A stretch of DNA of 15,777 bases, taken from NCBI GenBank assembly GCA_016714085.1, contig JADJNW010000031.1:1-15777 (forward strand). Direction: 5' to 3'. The position numbers and the translations under genes are program-made. The DNA is from Saprospiraceae bacterium. Lineage in GTDB: Bacteria > Bacteroidota > Bacteroidia > Chitinophagales > Saprospiraceae. This document shows, piece after piece, positions 7,661-15,438 of this stretch. Under the pieces are notes generated by a model, which saw only the letters and a program-made list of their open reading frames with translations, searched no databases and was not told the origin of the DNA. Within the stretch, counting starts at the first letter, position 1, and every line of letters begins with the position of its first letter.

Positions 7661-8331
7661 ATGAATATCACGATCACCGAAAAAGATAAAGAAGCGATTC
7701 AAAAATATTTTGGCGTACCCTTTGAAGAATTGGATGCGGAGCAATTCAGGAAATTGTTGCGCGAATTGCGTGGCAAATACCACCCCGATAATTTTGAAAA
7801 ATTTGAAGATGAAACCATCCGCGAAATGGCGACCGAGCGCTTTCAGCAGATCGAAGAACTGGCAGAGAAAATGGAGGCGCATCTTACTGGCAAGTTCCCA
7901 AATATGAGTTTTAGTGAGGCGGAGCGCGAAACCTTTATGCACCAGCACGCTATTTTTGCTGCCAATAAGCTTAAGCTTGAGCTACTTACAACTGATAAAG
8001 ATTTGAAATATCATCTTTTGGAGCGGTGTATCGCTGGCTGCAATTTGGCGACAAATTTAAAATACCTGAGACGGGGGCTTTTATTATTATAGATGAAGAT
8101 CATCGCGGCACGAGTGTAGGTTATCAGGAATCGATTCGAATGTATTTGACTTTTGATGAGAATGATTCGATTGAAAAAATCGTGGAATGGCTGTATCCGC
8201 GGATTCAAGGTCGAGCTAAATCTTTATTGGTGGCAGGCGAAAAAATAGAAATCGAACCATTCAATATCTTTTATGCTATTCGCAAAAGAGCATTTCAAAG
8301 AGTGGAACTTCCTGCGGGTAATTCAGAATAG
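7661..8331 (+). pseudogene. J-domain-like HPD-motif protein, frameshifted
   Basis: Two frames combine into one protein of about 223 residues. The N-terminal part (7661 onward) has FRKLLRELRGKYHPDNFEKF, a J-domain helix II with the HPD tripeptide at residues 41-43, followed by a helix-III-like segment (ATERFQQIEELAEKM). HPD is the motif by which DnaJ proteins stimulate Hsp70 (DnaK). There is no Gly/Phe or zinc-finger region. The C-terminal part (in frame with 8026-8331) is a compact mixed alpha/beta region (FGDKFKIPETGAFIIIDEDHRG, then SIRMYLTFDENDSIEKIVEWLYP). The break is at GAGCGGTGTATC near 8021-8028; one additional G would restore ER then VYRWLQ. It is either a recent pseudogene or a base-calling error. 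Any co-chaperone role is inferred only from the HPD motif. Confidence 0.65.
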
Positions 8332-8537
8332 CCTAATCCAGTGCATTTTAAACTTTAAATTATTATTTAATAGCTAAGTGGTAACAATATCGCTTCGCTT
8401 CTTCATTCAGTACGTTATGATTCACAAAATTGTATAAATTTTACTTTTTACCTCCCGTTGTTACAAGATTTCCTGAATTTTATATAGTTTAGTCCTGCTG
8501 CCGCTATTGGCAGAAGCCTGTATTCAACAAACATCGC

Positions 8538-10199
8538 ATGAATTGCCACAAATGCTATCAATCCTTGCTGGCCTTGTGCTTGCTTTTTACAATAATAACG
8601 TGTACCTCTCCTGACGATTCAAGCTCTAAAACAACTTCTTTTTCTACTTATGAAGAACTGGTAGATTTCTTTTTCAAATGGCGTGAATTCAGCGCTCCTA
8701 AAATGATTGACGGCGTACCTGACTATTCTGTTGAAGCAATGGCGCAGCAACACAAAGCATTAGCCGATTGGCAAAAACAATTAACTTCAGTCGATACATC
8801 AGGCTGGCCGATCAAGCATCAAGTTGATTGGTATCTCATCTGGGCGGAAATGAATGGAATGGACTTTGAGCATCGAATAACGAAGCCCTGGGAACGAGAC
8901 CCTGCATTCTACGTTTGGTTTTATCCTGATCCTTCGGATGTGCCGGAGCGCGAAGCACCTAATATTCACGGCTGTATCGAGTTGCCAAAATATCAACAAC
9001 CACTTTCTGCAAACGATGCTACGGAGATTGCATTGCGACTCAGAAATGCTGCTAAATTGTATGAACAAGCTAAAACAAATCTCATAGGCAATGCCCATGA
9101 TTTGTGGCTAACTGGAACGCGCAGCATCCGCGAACAAAGCGCTGATTTAGAAGCTTTCGCCGAAAGCATAAAAGATAGCCATCCTGATTTAGCAAATGCC
9201 GCTTTAGAAGCACGCGATGCATCGAATGAATTAGCTGGTTGGCTGACCACACAAGCAGATGCGAAAAGCGGAACTTCTGGTATTGGTAAAGCGCATTACA
9301 CCTGGAATCTTAAAAACGTACATCTCGTGCCTTACACTTGGGAAGAAGAAGTATTACTCATGCAACGGGAACTCGCAAGAGCCCATAGTTCGCTGCGTTT
9401 CTTTGAACATCGCCATCGCAACCTTCCTAAACTGAGTAAGATCGATAATGCCGAAGATTATGATCGCCTTATGAACGAAGCGACCAACGAATTCCTGGCT
9501 TTCCTGAAAGACTCGGAAGTATTGACCTACAAAGACTACATGAAACCTGCTATGCAAGAGCAAGTGGGGACCTTTAGACCGAATGATGGGATTCGTGGCT
9601 TTTTTGATGAAGTCAATTATCGCGATGGCATGGTCATGCGCACCCATCAATACCATTGGATTGAGCTTGCAAGAATTCGGGAAGAACCCAACGAAAGCCG
9701 TATCCGCCAAGTACCAACGATGTATAATATTTTTGACAGCCGTGCAGAAGGACTGGCAACGGCTATGGAAGAATTGATGATGAATGCAGGACTATTTGAA
9801 GATCGGCCCAGAGCTAAGGAACTGGTTTGGATTATGTTGGCCCAGCGTGCAGCACGCGGTTTGGGAGGATTGTATCAGCACGGGCTGGAAATGAATATTG
9901 ATGAAGCTTGTGCATTCGCATCGTCATGGGTTCCCTATGGTTTGTTGCCTGCTGACGGCGGTACGATCACGCATGAGGAGCAATTTTACTTGCGTCAACC
10001 TGCTTACGGCACAAGTTATGTCATTGGCAAACTGGATTTAGACAAACTAATCGCAGCATACGCGCGTCAACGAGGCGATCAATTCGTACTCAAAGAATTT
10101 ATGGATGAACTCAATCGCATTGGCGTCATTCCGGTATCGCTTGTATATTGGGAAATGACAGGTGACAAATCGATGCTCGAAGCAGCGGTTGGGAAATAA
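8538..10199 (+). CDS. DUF885-family lipoprotein lacking a visible zinc motif
   Basis: A 553-residue exported protein. The leader (LLALCLLFTIITC followed by TSPDDSSS) is a lipoprotein signal, with Cys22 as the probable lipid site. The C-terminal half matches the DUF885 (PF05960) pattern: DSRAEGLATAMEELMMNAGL (RAEG at 402-405), WIMLAQRAARGLGGLYQHGLEM, then LRQPAYGTSYVIGKLDLDKL and FMDELNRIGVIPVSLV. In catalytic DUF885 members, an HExPGH-type zinc motif precedes the RAEG helix by several tens of residues. Here the equivalent place reads THQYHWIELARIREEP, so it has only H370-x-x-H373 and no Glu after the first His. The protein may therefore be a non-catalytic branch or use other ligands. It is preceded by a 206-bp gap without a clear gene and ends in a terminator. 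Confidence 0.75.
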   Translation: MNCHKCYQSLLALCLLFTIITCTSPDDSSSKTTSFSTYEELVDFFFKWREFSAPKMIDGVPDYSVEAMAQQHKALADWQKQLTSVDTSGWPIKHQVDWYLIWAEMNGMDFEHRITKPWERDPAFYVWFYPDPSDVPEREAPNIHGCIELPKYQQPLSANDATEIALRLRNAAKLYEQAKTNLIGNAHDLWLTGTRSIREQSADLEAFAESIKDSHPDLANAALEARDASNELAGWLTTQADAKSGTSGIGKAHYTWNLKNVHLVPYTWEEEVLLMQRELARAHSSLRFFEHRHRNLPKLSKIDNAEDYDRLMNEATNEFLAFLKDSEVLTYKDYMKPAMQEQVGTFRPNDGIRGFFDEVNYRDGMVMRTHQYHWIELARIREEPNESRIRQVPTMYNIFDSRAEGLATAMEELMMNAGLFEDRPRAKELVWIMLAQRAARGLGGLYQHGLEMNIDEACAFASSWVPYGLLPADGGTITHEEQFYLRQPAYGTSYVIGKLDLDKLIAAYARQRGDQFVLKEFMDELNRIGVIPVSLVYWEMTGDKSMLEAAVGK

Positions 10200-10262
10200 T
10201 ATTGAGTTGATCTTGCTTGACAGAATAAGAGTATATGATAAGGATGATACACAGTTACAACT

Positions 10263-10290
10263 TCAAAAGGCAGCATAGAAAGCCTTTTGA
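10263..10290 (+). terminator. Hairpin terminator after the DUF885 gene
   Basis: TCAAAAGGC (10263-10271) is an exact inverted repeat of GCCTTTTGA (10282-10290) around a 10-nt loop. The sequence after it is pyrimidine-rich but without a strict T-tract. It lies 64 bp past the stop codon. Confidence 0.55.
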
Positions 10291-10373
10291 CAGTCTATTC
10301 TATTGATTTTTATCATTCAACGGCAACAAAAAAGGGAATAACTTAGGTTCGTGTAAAACTAACATGAACCATT

Positions 10374-12505
10374 ATGAAAAAAATACTCCTGTGTGCATTG
10401 CTTGCGCTGCTAAGTGTCAACATATATGCACAAACTATCCAATCGCCAAGCGGAAAATTATCGTTTACTTTTGCCTTAACATCGAATGGCGAACCAACTT
10501 ATAATCTGTTATTCGGGAATAAACCAATCATACAAACCAGTAAATTGGGTTTGGAACTCAAAGATGCACCTGCATTCATGAATGGCTTCAGTATTTCAAG
10601 GATTGATTCTAATCTTATAGATGAAACTTGGGAACCAGTATGGGGTGAACTAAAAACAATCCGCAATAACTATCGGGAATTAGCCATTACGCTACAACAA
10701 GCAGCCGTTGGCAATCGTCAACTCGTCATTCGCTTTCGAGTATTCGATGATGGATTGGGATTTCGCTATGAATTTCCCAAACAAGATGCTTTAGCCTATT
10801 TTGTAGTGACGAATGAAAACACGGAATTCCATCTTACTGGCGATCATAAAGCTTTTTGGATACCGGGAGACTACGATACCAACGAATACAGCTATTCTAC
10901 AACAAAACTAAGCGAAGTAAACGCTTTTCGTGGGCGCAGTGCCAATGAAATTAGTACCCGTACCATCATTGCAGAGAATGCTGTACAGACGCCTTTGATG
11001 ATGAAATCAACGGATGGAATATATATCAAATCAATTATCCTGCGATGCATTTGATGATTGATAAAAATAACTTCAAACTTACGTCTCATCTCGTGCCGAG
11101 TGCCGTTGGTGACAAAGCATTTTTGCAAACGCCATTCCATACACCCTGGCGTACCATCGTCATCAGCGATAAAGCCACCGATATTTTGGCTTCTAAATTA
11201 ATACTGAACCTAAATGAACCAAGTAAAATAGCTGATGCAAGCTGGATTAAACCAATGAAATACGTGGGTATCTGGTGGGAAATGCATCTCGACGAATCTA
11301 CCTGGAGTTATGCAGCAGGTGCAAATCTTAAACTCGCTGATACAGACTGGTCAAGCCTAAATCCAAGCGGTAAACACGGCGCTACCACCGAAAACACGAA
11401 ACGTTATATCGACTTTGCGGCAAAGCACGGTCTGCAAGGCGTTTTGATAGAAGGATGGAACGTCGGTTGGGAAGATTGGTTTGGCAATTGGAAAGAAGAA
11501 GTCTTTGATTTCGTCACGCCTTATCCTGATTTTAATATTACAGAACTAAGTCAATACGCTGCTTCGAAAAGTGTAGAACTCATTATGCACCATGAAACAT
11601 CTTCATCCGCAACTAATTACGAACGAAGGCTCGATACCGCCTTTCTTTTGATGAAAGCATACGGGTACGACGCAGTTAAAACAGGATATGTCGGAAGAAT
11701 CATTCCGCGTGGGGAATATCACGACGGGCAATGGATGATTAATCACTATATTCACGTAGTTAACAAAGCTGCAGATTATAAAATCATGGTAAACTCACAC
11801 GAATCTGTTCGTCCAACAGGTTTGCATCGCACGTATCCCAACTGGATCGCCGCCGAAGCCGCTCGTGGCAACGAATTCAACGCTTGGAGCGAAGGGAATC
11901 CGCCTGATCACGAAACGATTTTACCTTTTACCAGACTGATGGGCGGCCCGATGGACTATACACCCGGCATATTCCAGATTAAACGAAGCTATTACCAGCC
12001 CGACAGAAAGGAACAGGTGCATACAACCCTGGCAAAACAACTTGCGTTATACATTACGATGTACAGTCCGTTGCAAATGGCCGCCGACTTGCCGGAAAAC
12101 TACGAAGCACACCTCGATGCATTCCAATTCATCAAAGATGTAGCAGTAGATTGGGATGATACGAAAATAGTAGAAGCAGAACCCGGCGATTACATCAGCA
12201 TTGCACGACTTGCGAAAGGAAAAGAAGAATGGTATCTCGGCGCGATCACCGATGAGAACGCGCGTATCGCCAATTTATCACTGAATTTCCTTGATGCTCA
12301 AAAAACATATATCGCTGCGATCTACGCTGATGCAAAAGATGCCCATTGGGAAAAGAACCCGATGGCGTATGCCATAGAAAAGGTACTGGTTACAAACAAA
12401 ACAACCTTAAAAATAAACCTTGCAAGCGGCGGTGGCGCTGCCGTAAGTATAAAACCAGCCAGTGCTAACGATATAAAACAGTATAAATCATACAAATCCA
12501 ATTAA
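10374..12505 (+). pseudogene. susB-like: GH97 alpha-glucosidase (SusB-like), broken by a small deletion
   Basis: Two frames (10374-11054 and the frame running to 12505) cover a whole GH97 protein of about 710 residues, a periplasmic exo-acting alpha-glucosidase that releases glucose from starch-derived oligosaccharides. The signal peptide is MKKILLCALLALLSVNIYAQ. The N-terminal beta-sandwich includes the DDGLGFRYEFP segment. The barrel keeps the inverting-type carboxylates of Bacteroides SusB: IMHHET (matches Glu439), NSHES (Glu508) and AAEAARGNEF (Glu526 and the acid Glu532); the spacings of 69, 18 and 24 fit exactly. The frames break right after DGIYI and resume at NYPAMHLM. GH97 proteins normally have about eight residues there including HEAAL, whose Glu corresponds to calcium ligand Glu194. 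The missing stretch is about 19 bp. Downstream is a strong terminator. Confidence 0.88.
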
Positions 12506-12510
12506 ACAAA

Positions 12511-12558
12511 GCCTAATAAATGACGCCTTTCCGCTCGTGGAGGGCGTCATTAGGTTTT
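12511..12558 (+). terminator. Strong hairpin terminator after the GH97 gene
   Basis: AATGACGCC (12519-12527) pairs with GGCGTCATT (12543-12551) and the stem is extended on the outside by CCT/AGG and A-rich/T-rich arms, ending in TTTT. It lies 5 bp after the GH97 stop codon. Its two arms are almost symmetrical (A-run before, T-run after), so it may stop transcription from both sides. Confidence 0.85.
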
Positions 12559-12563
12559 AAATA

Positions 12564-12605
12564 ATGCGTTTACTTGTTTCAACCGTGCTTCCAGTTAATT
12601 CAATC
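12564..12605. repeat. Two degenerate B-type 21-bp units at the array edge
   Basis: Directly after the terminator, two successive 21-bp pieces begin with ATGCGTTTAC (12564) and GTGCTTCCAG (12585). They end in TTTCAACC and ATTCAATC, which resemble the ATTCAAATC half of the B units further on, not the A units that follow. They look like diverged outer members of the same tandem array. Confidence 0.55.
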
Positions 12606-12934
12606 ATGCGTTCGTAAAAAGAAAGGATGCGTTTGTAAAAATGCTCCGTGCATTTACGAAAATACTCCGTGCATTTACAAGAGTACTCCGTGCATTCACA
12701 AGAGTGCTTCGTGCATCCACAAAAGTGCTCCATGCTTTGCAAAGTGCTTTGTGCATTTACGAAAGTGCTTCATGCATCCACAAAAGTGCTGTGTGCATTT
12801 ATGAGCGTACTCCTGCATCCACAAAAGTGCTCCATGCATTCGCAAAAATACTGCGTGCATTTACGAGAGTACTCCGTGCATCCGCAAAGTGCTGCGTGCG
12901 TTCGCAAGAATACTGTGTATCTGCAAAGTACTCC
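12606..12934. repeat. A-type 21-bp tandem repeat, 16 units
   Basis: Sixteen head-to-tail units, mostly 21 bp, with shorter ones of 18-20 bp at 12732, 12814, 12876 and 12917. Each starts with GTGC or ATGC. The consensus first half is GTGCATYYRC and the second half is RARARTRCTCC, where R is A/G and Y is C/T. Variation is mainly transitions (A/G and C/T), so the units are diverged copies of one ancestor, not identical recent duplicates. The 21-bp spacing equals about two turns of B-DNA, so the conserved bases fall on the same face of the helix. The plus strand is open in all three frames through most units because 21 is a multiple of 3; no start site or codon signal supports translation. Confidence 0.9.
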
Positions 12935-13210
12935 GTCTCCTAATTCAAATCGTGCATCCGCTCATTCAAATCGTGCGTCTCCTCATTCAAATCGTGCGTA
13001 CGTTCATTCAAATCGTGCGCCTCCTAATTCAAATCGTGCGCCTGCTCGTTCAAATCGTGCGTTCGTTCATTCAAATCGTGCGCCTGCTCATTCAAATCGT
13101 GCGTCTCTAATTCAAATGCGCTGCTAATTCAAATCGTGCGTCTCCTAATTCAAGTCATGCGTTTGTTCATTCAAATCGTGCGTCCGCTCATTCAAATCGT
13201 GCGTTTAGCG
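12935..13210. repeat. B-type 21-bp tandem repeat, 13 units plus a partial
   Basis: Units are GTGC, then 8 variable bases, then ATTCAAATC; equivalently a conserved 13-mer ATTCAAATCGTGC separated by 8-bp variable blocks (for example ATCCGCTC, GTCTCCTC, GTACGTTC, GCCTGCTC). Full units start at 12952, 12973, 12994, 13015, 13036, 13057 and 13078; shortened ones (19 and 18 bp) start at 13099 and 13118; full ones resume at 13136, 13157 and 13178, and a partial unit ends near 13210. The variable blocks are compositionally biased and too short for CRISPR spacers. The GTGC-led half is shared with the A units, but the other half is different. Confidence 0.92.
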
Positions 13211-13216
13211 TTACTG

Positions 13217-13254
13217 GATTTGCTAAATCTCAAAGATTTAGTAAATCTTTAATT
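13217..13254. repeat. Hairpin repeat, copy 1
   Basis: GATTTGCTAAATCT (13217-13230) pairs with AGATTTAGTAAATC (13234-13247) over 14 bp, with one G-T wobble and a CAA loop, and is followed by TTTAATT. Bases 13223-13254 form a 32-bp direct repeat with 13305-13336 (30 of 32 identical). As a structure it could also work as a terminator. Confidence 0.75.
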
Positions 13255-13299
13255 TCAGCTTCCAACTGCAAAAATGTTATATGCGACGATAAGATCAAT

Positions 13300-13336
13300 A
13301 TTTACTAAATCTCAAAAATTGAGTAAATCTTTAATT
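13300..13336. repeat. Hairpin repeat, copy 2
   Basis: The second copy of the 32-bp repeat differs from copy 1 at two positions. The changes break the original stem but leave alternative pairings: ATTTACT (13300-13306) with AGTAAAT (13322-13328), or CTCAA with TTGAG. It lies 61 bp before the ATG at 13398 and may form part of that gene's upstream region. Confidence 0.7.
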
Positions 13337-13397
13337 AAACCAACCGATATATAAAATTCTCCCAAAACATTTATCTTTCACATAAATCTCAAACCTC

Positions 13398-14306
13398 ATG
13401 TTTACCATCGATGACCGTTATGTACCCGTGGTTTACGCCGTTTTTGCGTTATTTATGCTTAGTTTTATCGTCTGGTGGTTTCGTAGTGTATGGCGTATCA
13501 ACAAAAATATGCAGCAAACCCATCGCCGAATGTCGCAAGCCTTACCCGCCGCCGCTTATCCTTTACCTGATTTGCAAACCTGGCGTTCCGAATTGTTCAA
13601 ACACCTTTATTTACCGGGGTATGAATTCATGCGCACCGCCTTTTTCTTTGTAGAAAAAACGCGGATACAACTCCATATCGCGCATCAGCAACAGCCCTTC
13701 TTACATTTCCGATTATATTTGGTGCGTCGATTATTTCAAGCGCCACAAGGCAGTCTTACGCTGCGCACTGCCGCCCATGAAGTGGTGTTACACCTGCAAT
13801 ATGCCCAGGGAGAAGAATCCGCCGAGGTATGGGTCAATCAGGTAAAGATCGGTCGGCTGGTACTCGACGTGAAAGCCCTGCCCCTGCCGCTGGCGGATGT
13901 TTTATTATACGATATTAACGGACAAGGCATCGGGCAATGGAAATGTCAATTGCAGGAAAACGAACAGCCTAAGCTCGGTGACATCCGTTACGGCACCGTA
14001 AGGCTCTATGGCACGGACATTGCGGAAATGCTGGCGTTCAACCCCAAGCGCATCGGCAAGGGGCGCTGGCAAACGGCGTTTGATCTGCTCAACCTCTCCA
14101 TTTATCCCGACTCCCCCAACTTCTATACCCATCGTGGCGCCTCGTATATACGATCCCTCCACGCCGCCCTCAGCCCCGAACAAGAACACTGGCTGCTGGC
14201 GCTCACGGCATTGCTGCTGTATAAAGAAAGCTGGTATCCGGCAGGAAAGACAAGACCGTCGAATTATACGCTGGAGGAGGCAAGAAAGAGACAAGAGGGT
14301 GTTTGA
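13398..14306 (+). CDS. Single-pass membrane protein of unknown function
   Basis: A 302-residue protein that I do not recognise. It has one N-terminal membrane helix (about residues 9-28, VPVVYAVFALFMLSFIVWWF) and then a basic stretch (RSVWRINKN), so the rest should face the cytoplasm. The soluble part has a beta-rich centre (LHFRLYLVRRLF, then LTLRTAAHEVVLHLQYAQGEESAEVWVNQVKIGRLVLD) and a helical end (ALSPEQEHWLLALTALLLYKESWYP). The last element is charged and Arg/Glu rich. Base composition is clearly richer in G+C than its surroundings: 32 of 60 bases are G or C at 14101-14160, against 12 of 60 at 7321-7380. That hints at a different history. A TATCTTTC element (13372-13379) lies 18 bp before the start and resembles the one before the transporter gene. 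Confidence 0.75.
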   Translation: MFTIDDRYVPVVYAVFALFMLSFIVWWFRSVWRINKNMQQTHRRMSQALPAAAYPLPDLQTWRSELFKHLYLPGYEFMRTAFFFVEKTRIQLHIAHQQQPFLHFRLYLVRRLFQAPQGSLTLRTAAHEVVLHLQYAQGEESAEVWVNQVKIGRLVLDVKALPLPLADVLLYDINGQGIGQWKCQLQENEQPKLGDIRYGTVRLYGTDIAEMLAFNPKRIGKGRWQTAFDLLNLSIYPDSPNFYTHRGASYIRSLHAALSPEQEHWLLALTALLLYKESWYPAGKTRPSNYTLEEARKRQEGV

Positions 14307-14624
14307 AAGTAGCATGGAAGCAATAATAAAATGTAAAGCCAAATAAAAAGCGGCAGACAGCTAAAGAATATAAAAACTGTTTTTAAATAGTTTAAAATTT
14401 TATGTAATAAAATCTTGTGTAATACAGTGGATTGGTTTAATTTGGGATTGTAAATAAGGTAATGATTTAAATAAATTATAAGGTAACCTGTACTTGCTAA
14501 AAATGACTATTAAAGTACCGACTAAGCGGATATACCCGTAACTCCGACTGACTAAGTAACCTGCCTGTTGGGCGGGCAAGAAAAAAAGCGGGAATTACGA
14601 TAGTTGGCGTAAAACAAAAATTAA
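14307..14624. other. Gene-free AT-rich gap with a G+C-rich palindromic piece
   Basis: No credible gene is seen. 14307-14500 is AT-rich without structure that I can support. 14520-14577 holds two GACTAAG words (14519-14525 and 14549-14555) and an imperfect hairpin: CCTGCC (14560-14565) pairs with GGCGGG (14571-14576) around TGTTG, followed by an A-run. A 64-codon minus-strand frame here (14497-14691) has no support as a gene and overlaps the toxin remnant. Confidence 0.5.
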
Positions 14625-15134
14625 TATAATACATCACCAACTCAACAGGAATATGAAGATGCTGCAAACAATTGGGATTCTTATTCTCCAAATGAAAAAC
14701 TTGACTTTATTGAAAGAGTAGTTAGAGATACGTTGGAAAAATATGGATTCAATCCAAATAGTGTTAACGTTGTAGTTGGAGATTTGGGAAGTAAAATGCT
14801 TTTAGTACATATAGCAACGGAACTCTAACTATCGATTTTGAACATCTTCTGTCTGACCTTTTCAGATGTAGTTGACACTGCCCTGCACGAAGCGAAACAT
14901 GCTATGCAAGACCAAAGTTTAGAAGGATATGAAGAAGATTATGATGATTTTTTCCAGGAGATGTATGAAGATTTAGCCTACGGTTTGCTGAAGATAGATT
15001 GGGTGACTTATTATCCTCATCGAGCGACGGTGATTATGGTTCGACTGGCGATGACTTGACGGGATCGAACATATTAAGTGGATGATGATAATAGTTTGGA
15101 TAATCCGTTTCAGCGAAATGGCCATTATACTTGA
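14625..15134 (+). pseudogene. Orphan polymorphic-toxin-like C-terminal cassette with HExxH zincin motif
   Basis: Four frame pieces join into one protein tail of about 168 residues. Piece 1 reads NTSPTQQEYEDAANNWDSYS, then EKLDFIERVVRDTLEKYGF, then VNVVVGDLG. Piece 2 is YSNGTLTIDFEHLLSD. Piece 3 is FSDVVDTALHEAKHAMQDQ with HEAKH at 14886-14900, then FFQEMYEDLAY. Piece 4 is RFAEDRLGDLLSSSS and ends, after one more shift, in DNSLDNPFQRNGHYT and a stop at 15132. A short strand ('GTLTIDFEHLL') before T-A-L-H-E-x-x-H and a later Glu/Asp-Ala-Tyr helix is the layout of zincin metallopeptidase domains at the tips of polymorphic toxins (RHS/CDI type). The joins fall near 14800 (T-run), 14862 (T-run), 14981 (C) and 15080 (G), each plus or minus one base. 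No start codon or delivery domain precedes it; a stop (14622) lies just upstream. Confidence 0.6.
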
Positions 15135-15159
15135 TGGAGGAGTGAATAAGCAATTTAAA

Positions 15160-15407
15160 ATGAAAAATTAGCTAAGAAGAAAGTTTACATTTCTCTGGGT
15201 GGCAAAACACTCGTGTTCTTCGTGCAAAGACAATTACTAGAATTGGACTGAGCAAATGGAAGAATAGAACTCACCAAGTACATTATTAATTCAAACAAAC
15301 AATCAACTAAGCCTAATCAAATTGTTTTATCTGAGCAACTTAGAGTTGATGGGATTGCCCGCTTTAATCATTTCTCTAATCACATAGATTTTCTGTTAGG
15401 AATTTAA
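15160..15407 (+). pseudogene. Small unknown gene after the toxin cassette, frameshifted
   Basis: Starting at ATG 15160 and allowing three one-base corrections (A-run 15163-15167, G-run 15197-15199, AA near 15255), the frames join into about 82 residues: MKKLAKKKVYISLG, then WQNTRVLRAKTITRIGLSKW, then RIELTKYIINSNKQSTKPNQ, and finally LRVDGIARFNHFSNHIDFLLGI before the TAA at 15405. It is basic and soluble with no known motif. It sits 26 bp after the toxin-like stop, in the place where an immunity gene is found in polymorphic toxin loci; this is a positional inference only. Confidence 0.4.
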
Positions 15408-15438
15408 TTAGGTTGCGACTTTTGGAAATTTGTAAATC

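Noticed and set aside
8498..8513. Small hairpin (CTGCC/GGCAG) upstream of the DUF885 gene
   Set aside because: A 5-bp stem with a 6-nt loop and no further signal is within chance expectation.
12574..13127. Overlapping open frames in the 21-bp array that would encode heptapeptide repeats such as HSNRASP or IQIVRLL
   Set aside because: A 21-bp unit without stops is open in all frames automatically. The frames overlap each other on both strands, the unit length sometimes drops to 18, 19 or 20 bp so that frames are not kept, and there is no signal for a start.
12935..13210. CRISPR array with 13-bp repeats
   Set aside because: The repeats are too short, the 8-bp variable blocks are too short and biased to be spacers, and no cas gene is in the window.
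14497..14691. Minus-strand frame of 64 codons
   Set aside because: It overlaps the toxin-like coding region and the palindromic piece, has no family resemblance, and its composition is that of a non-coding shadow.
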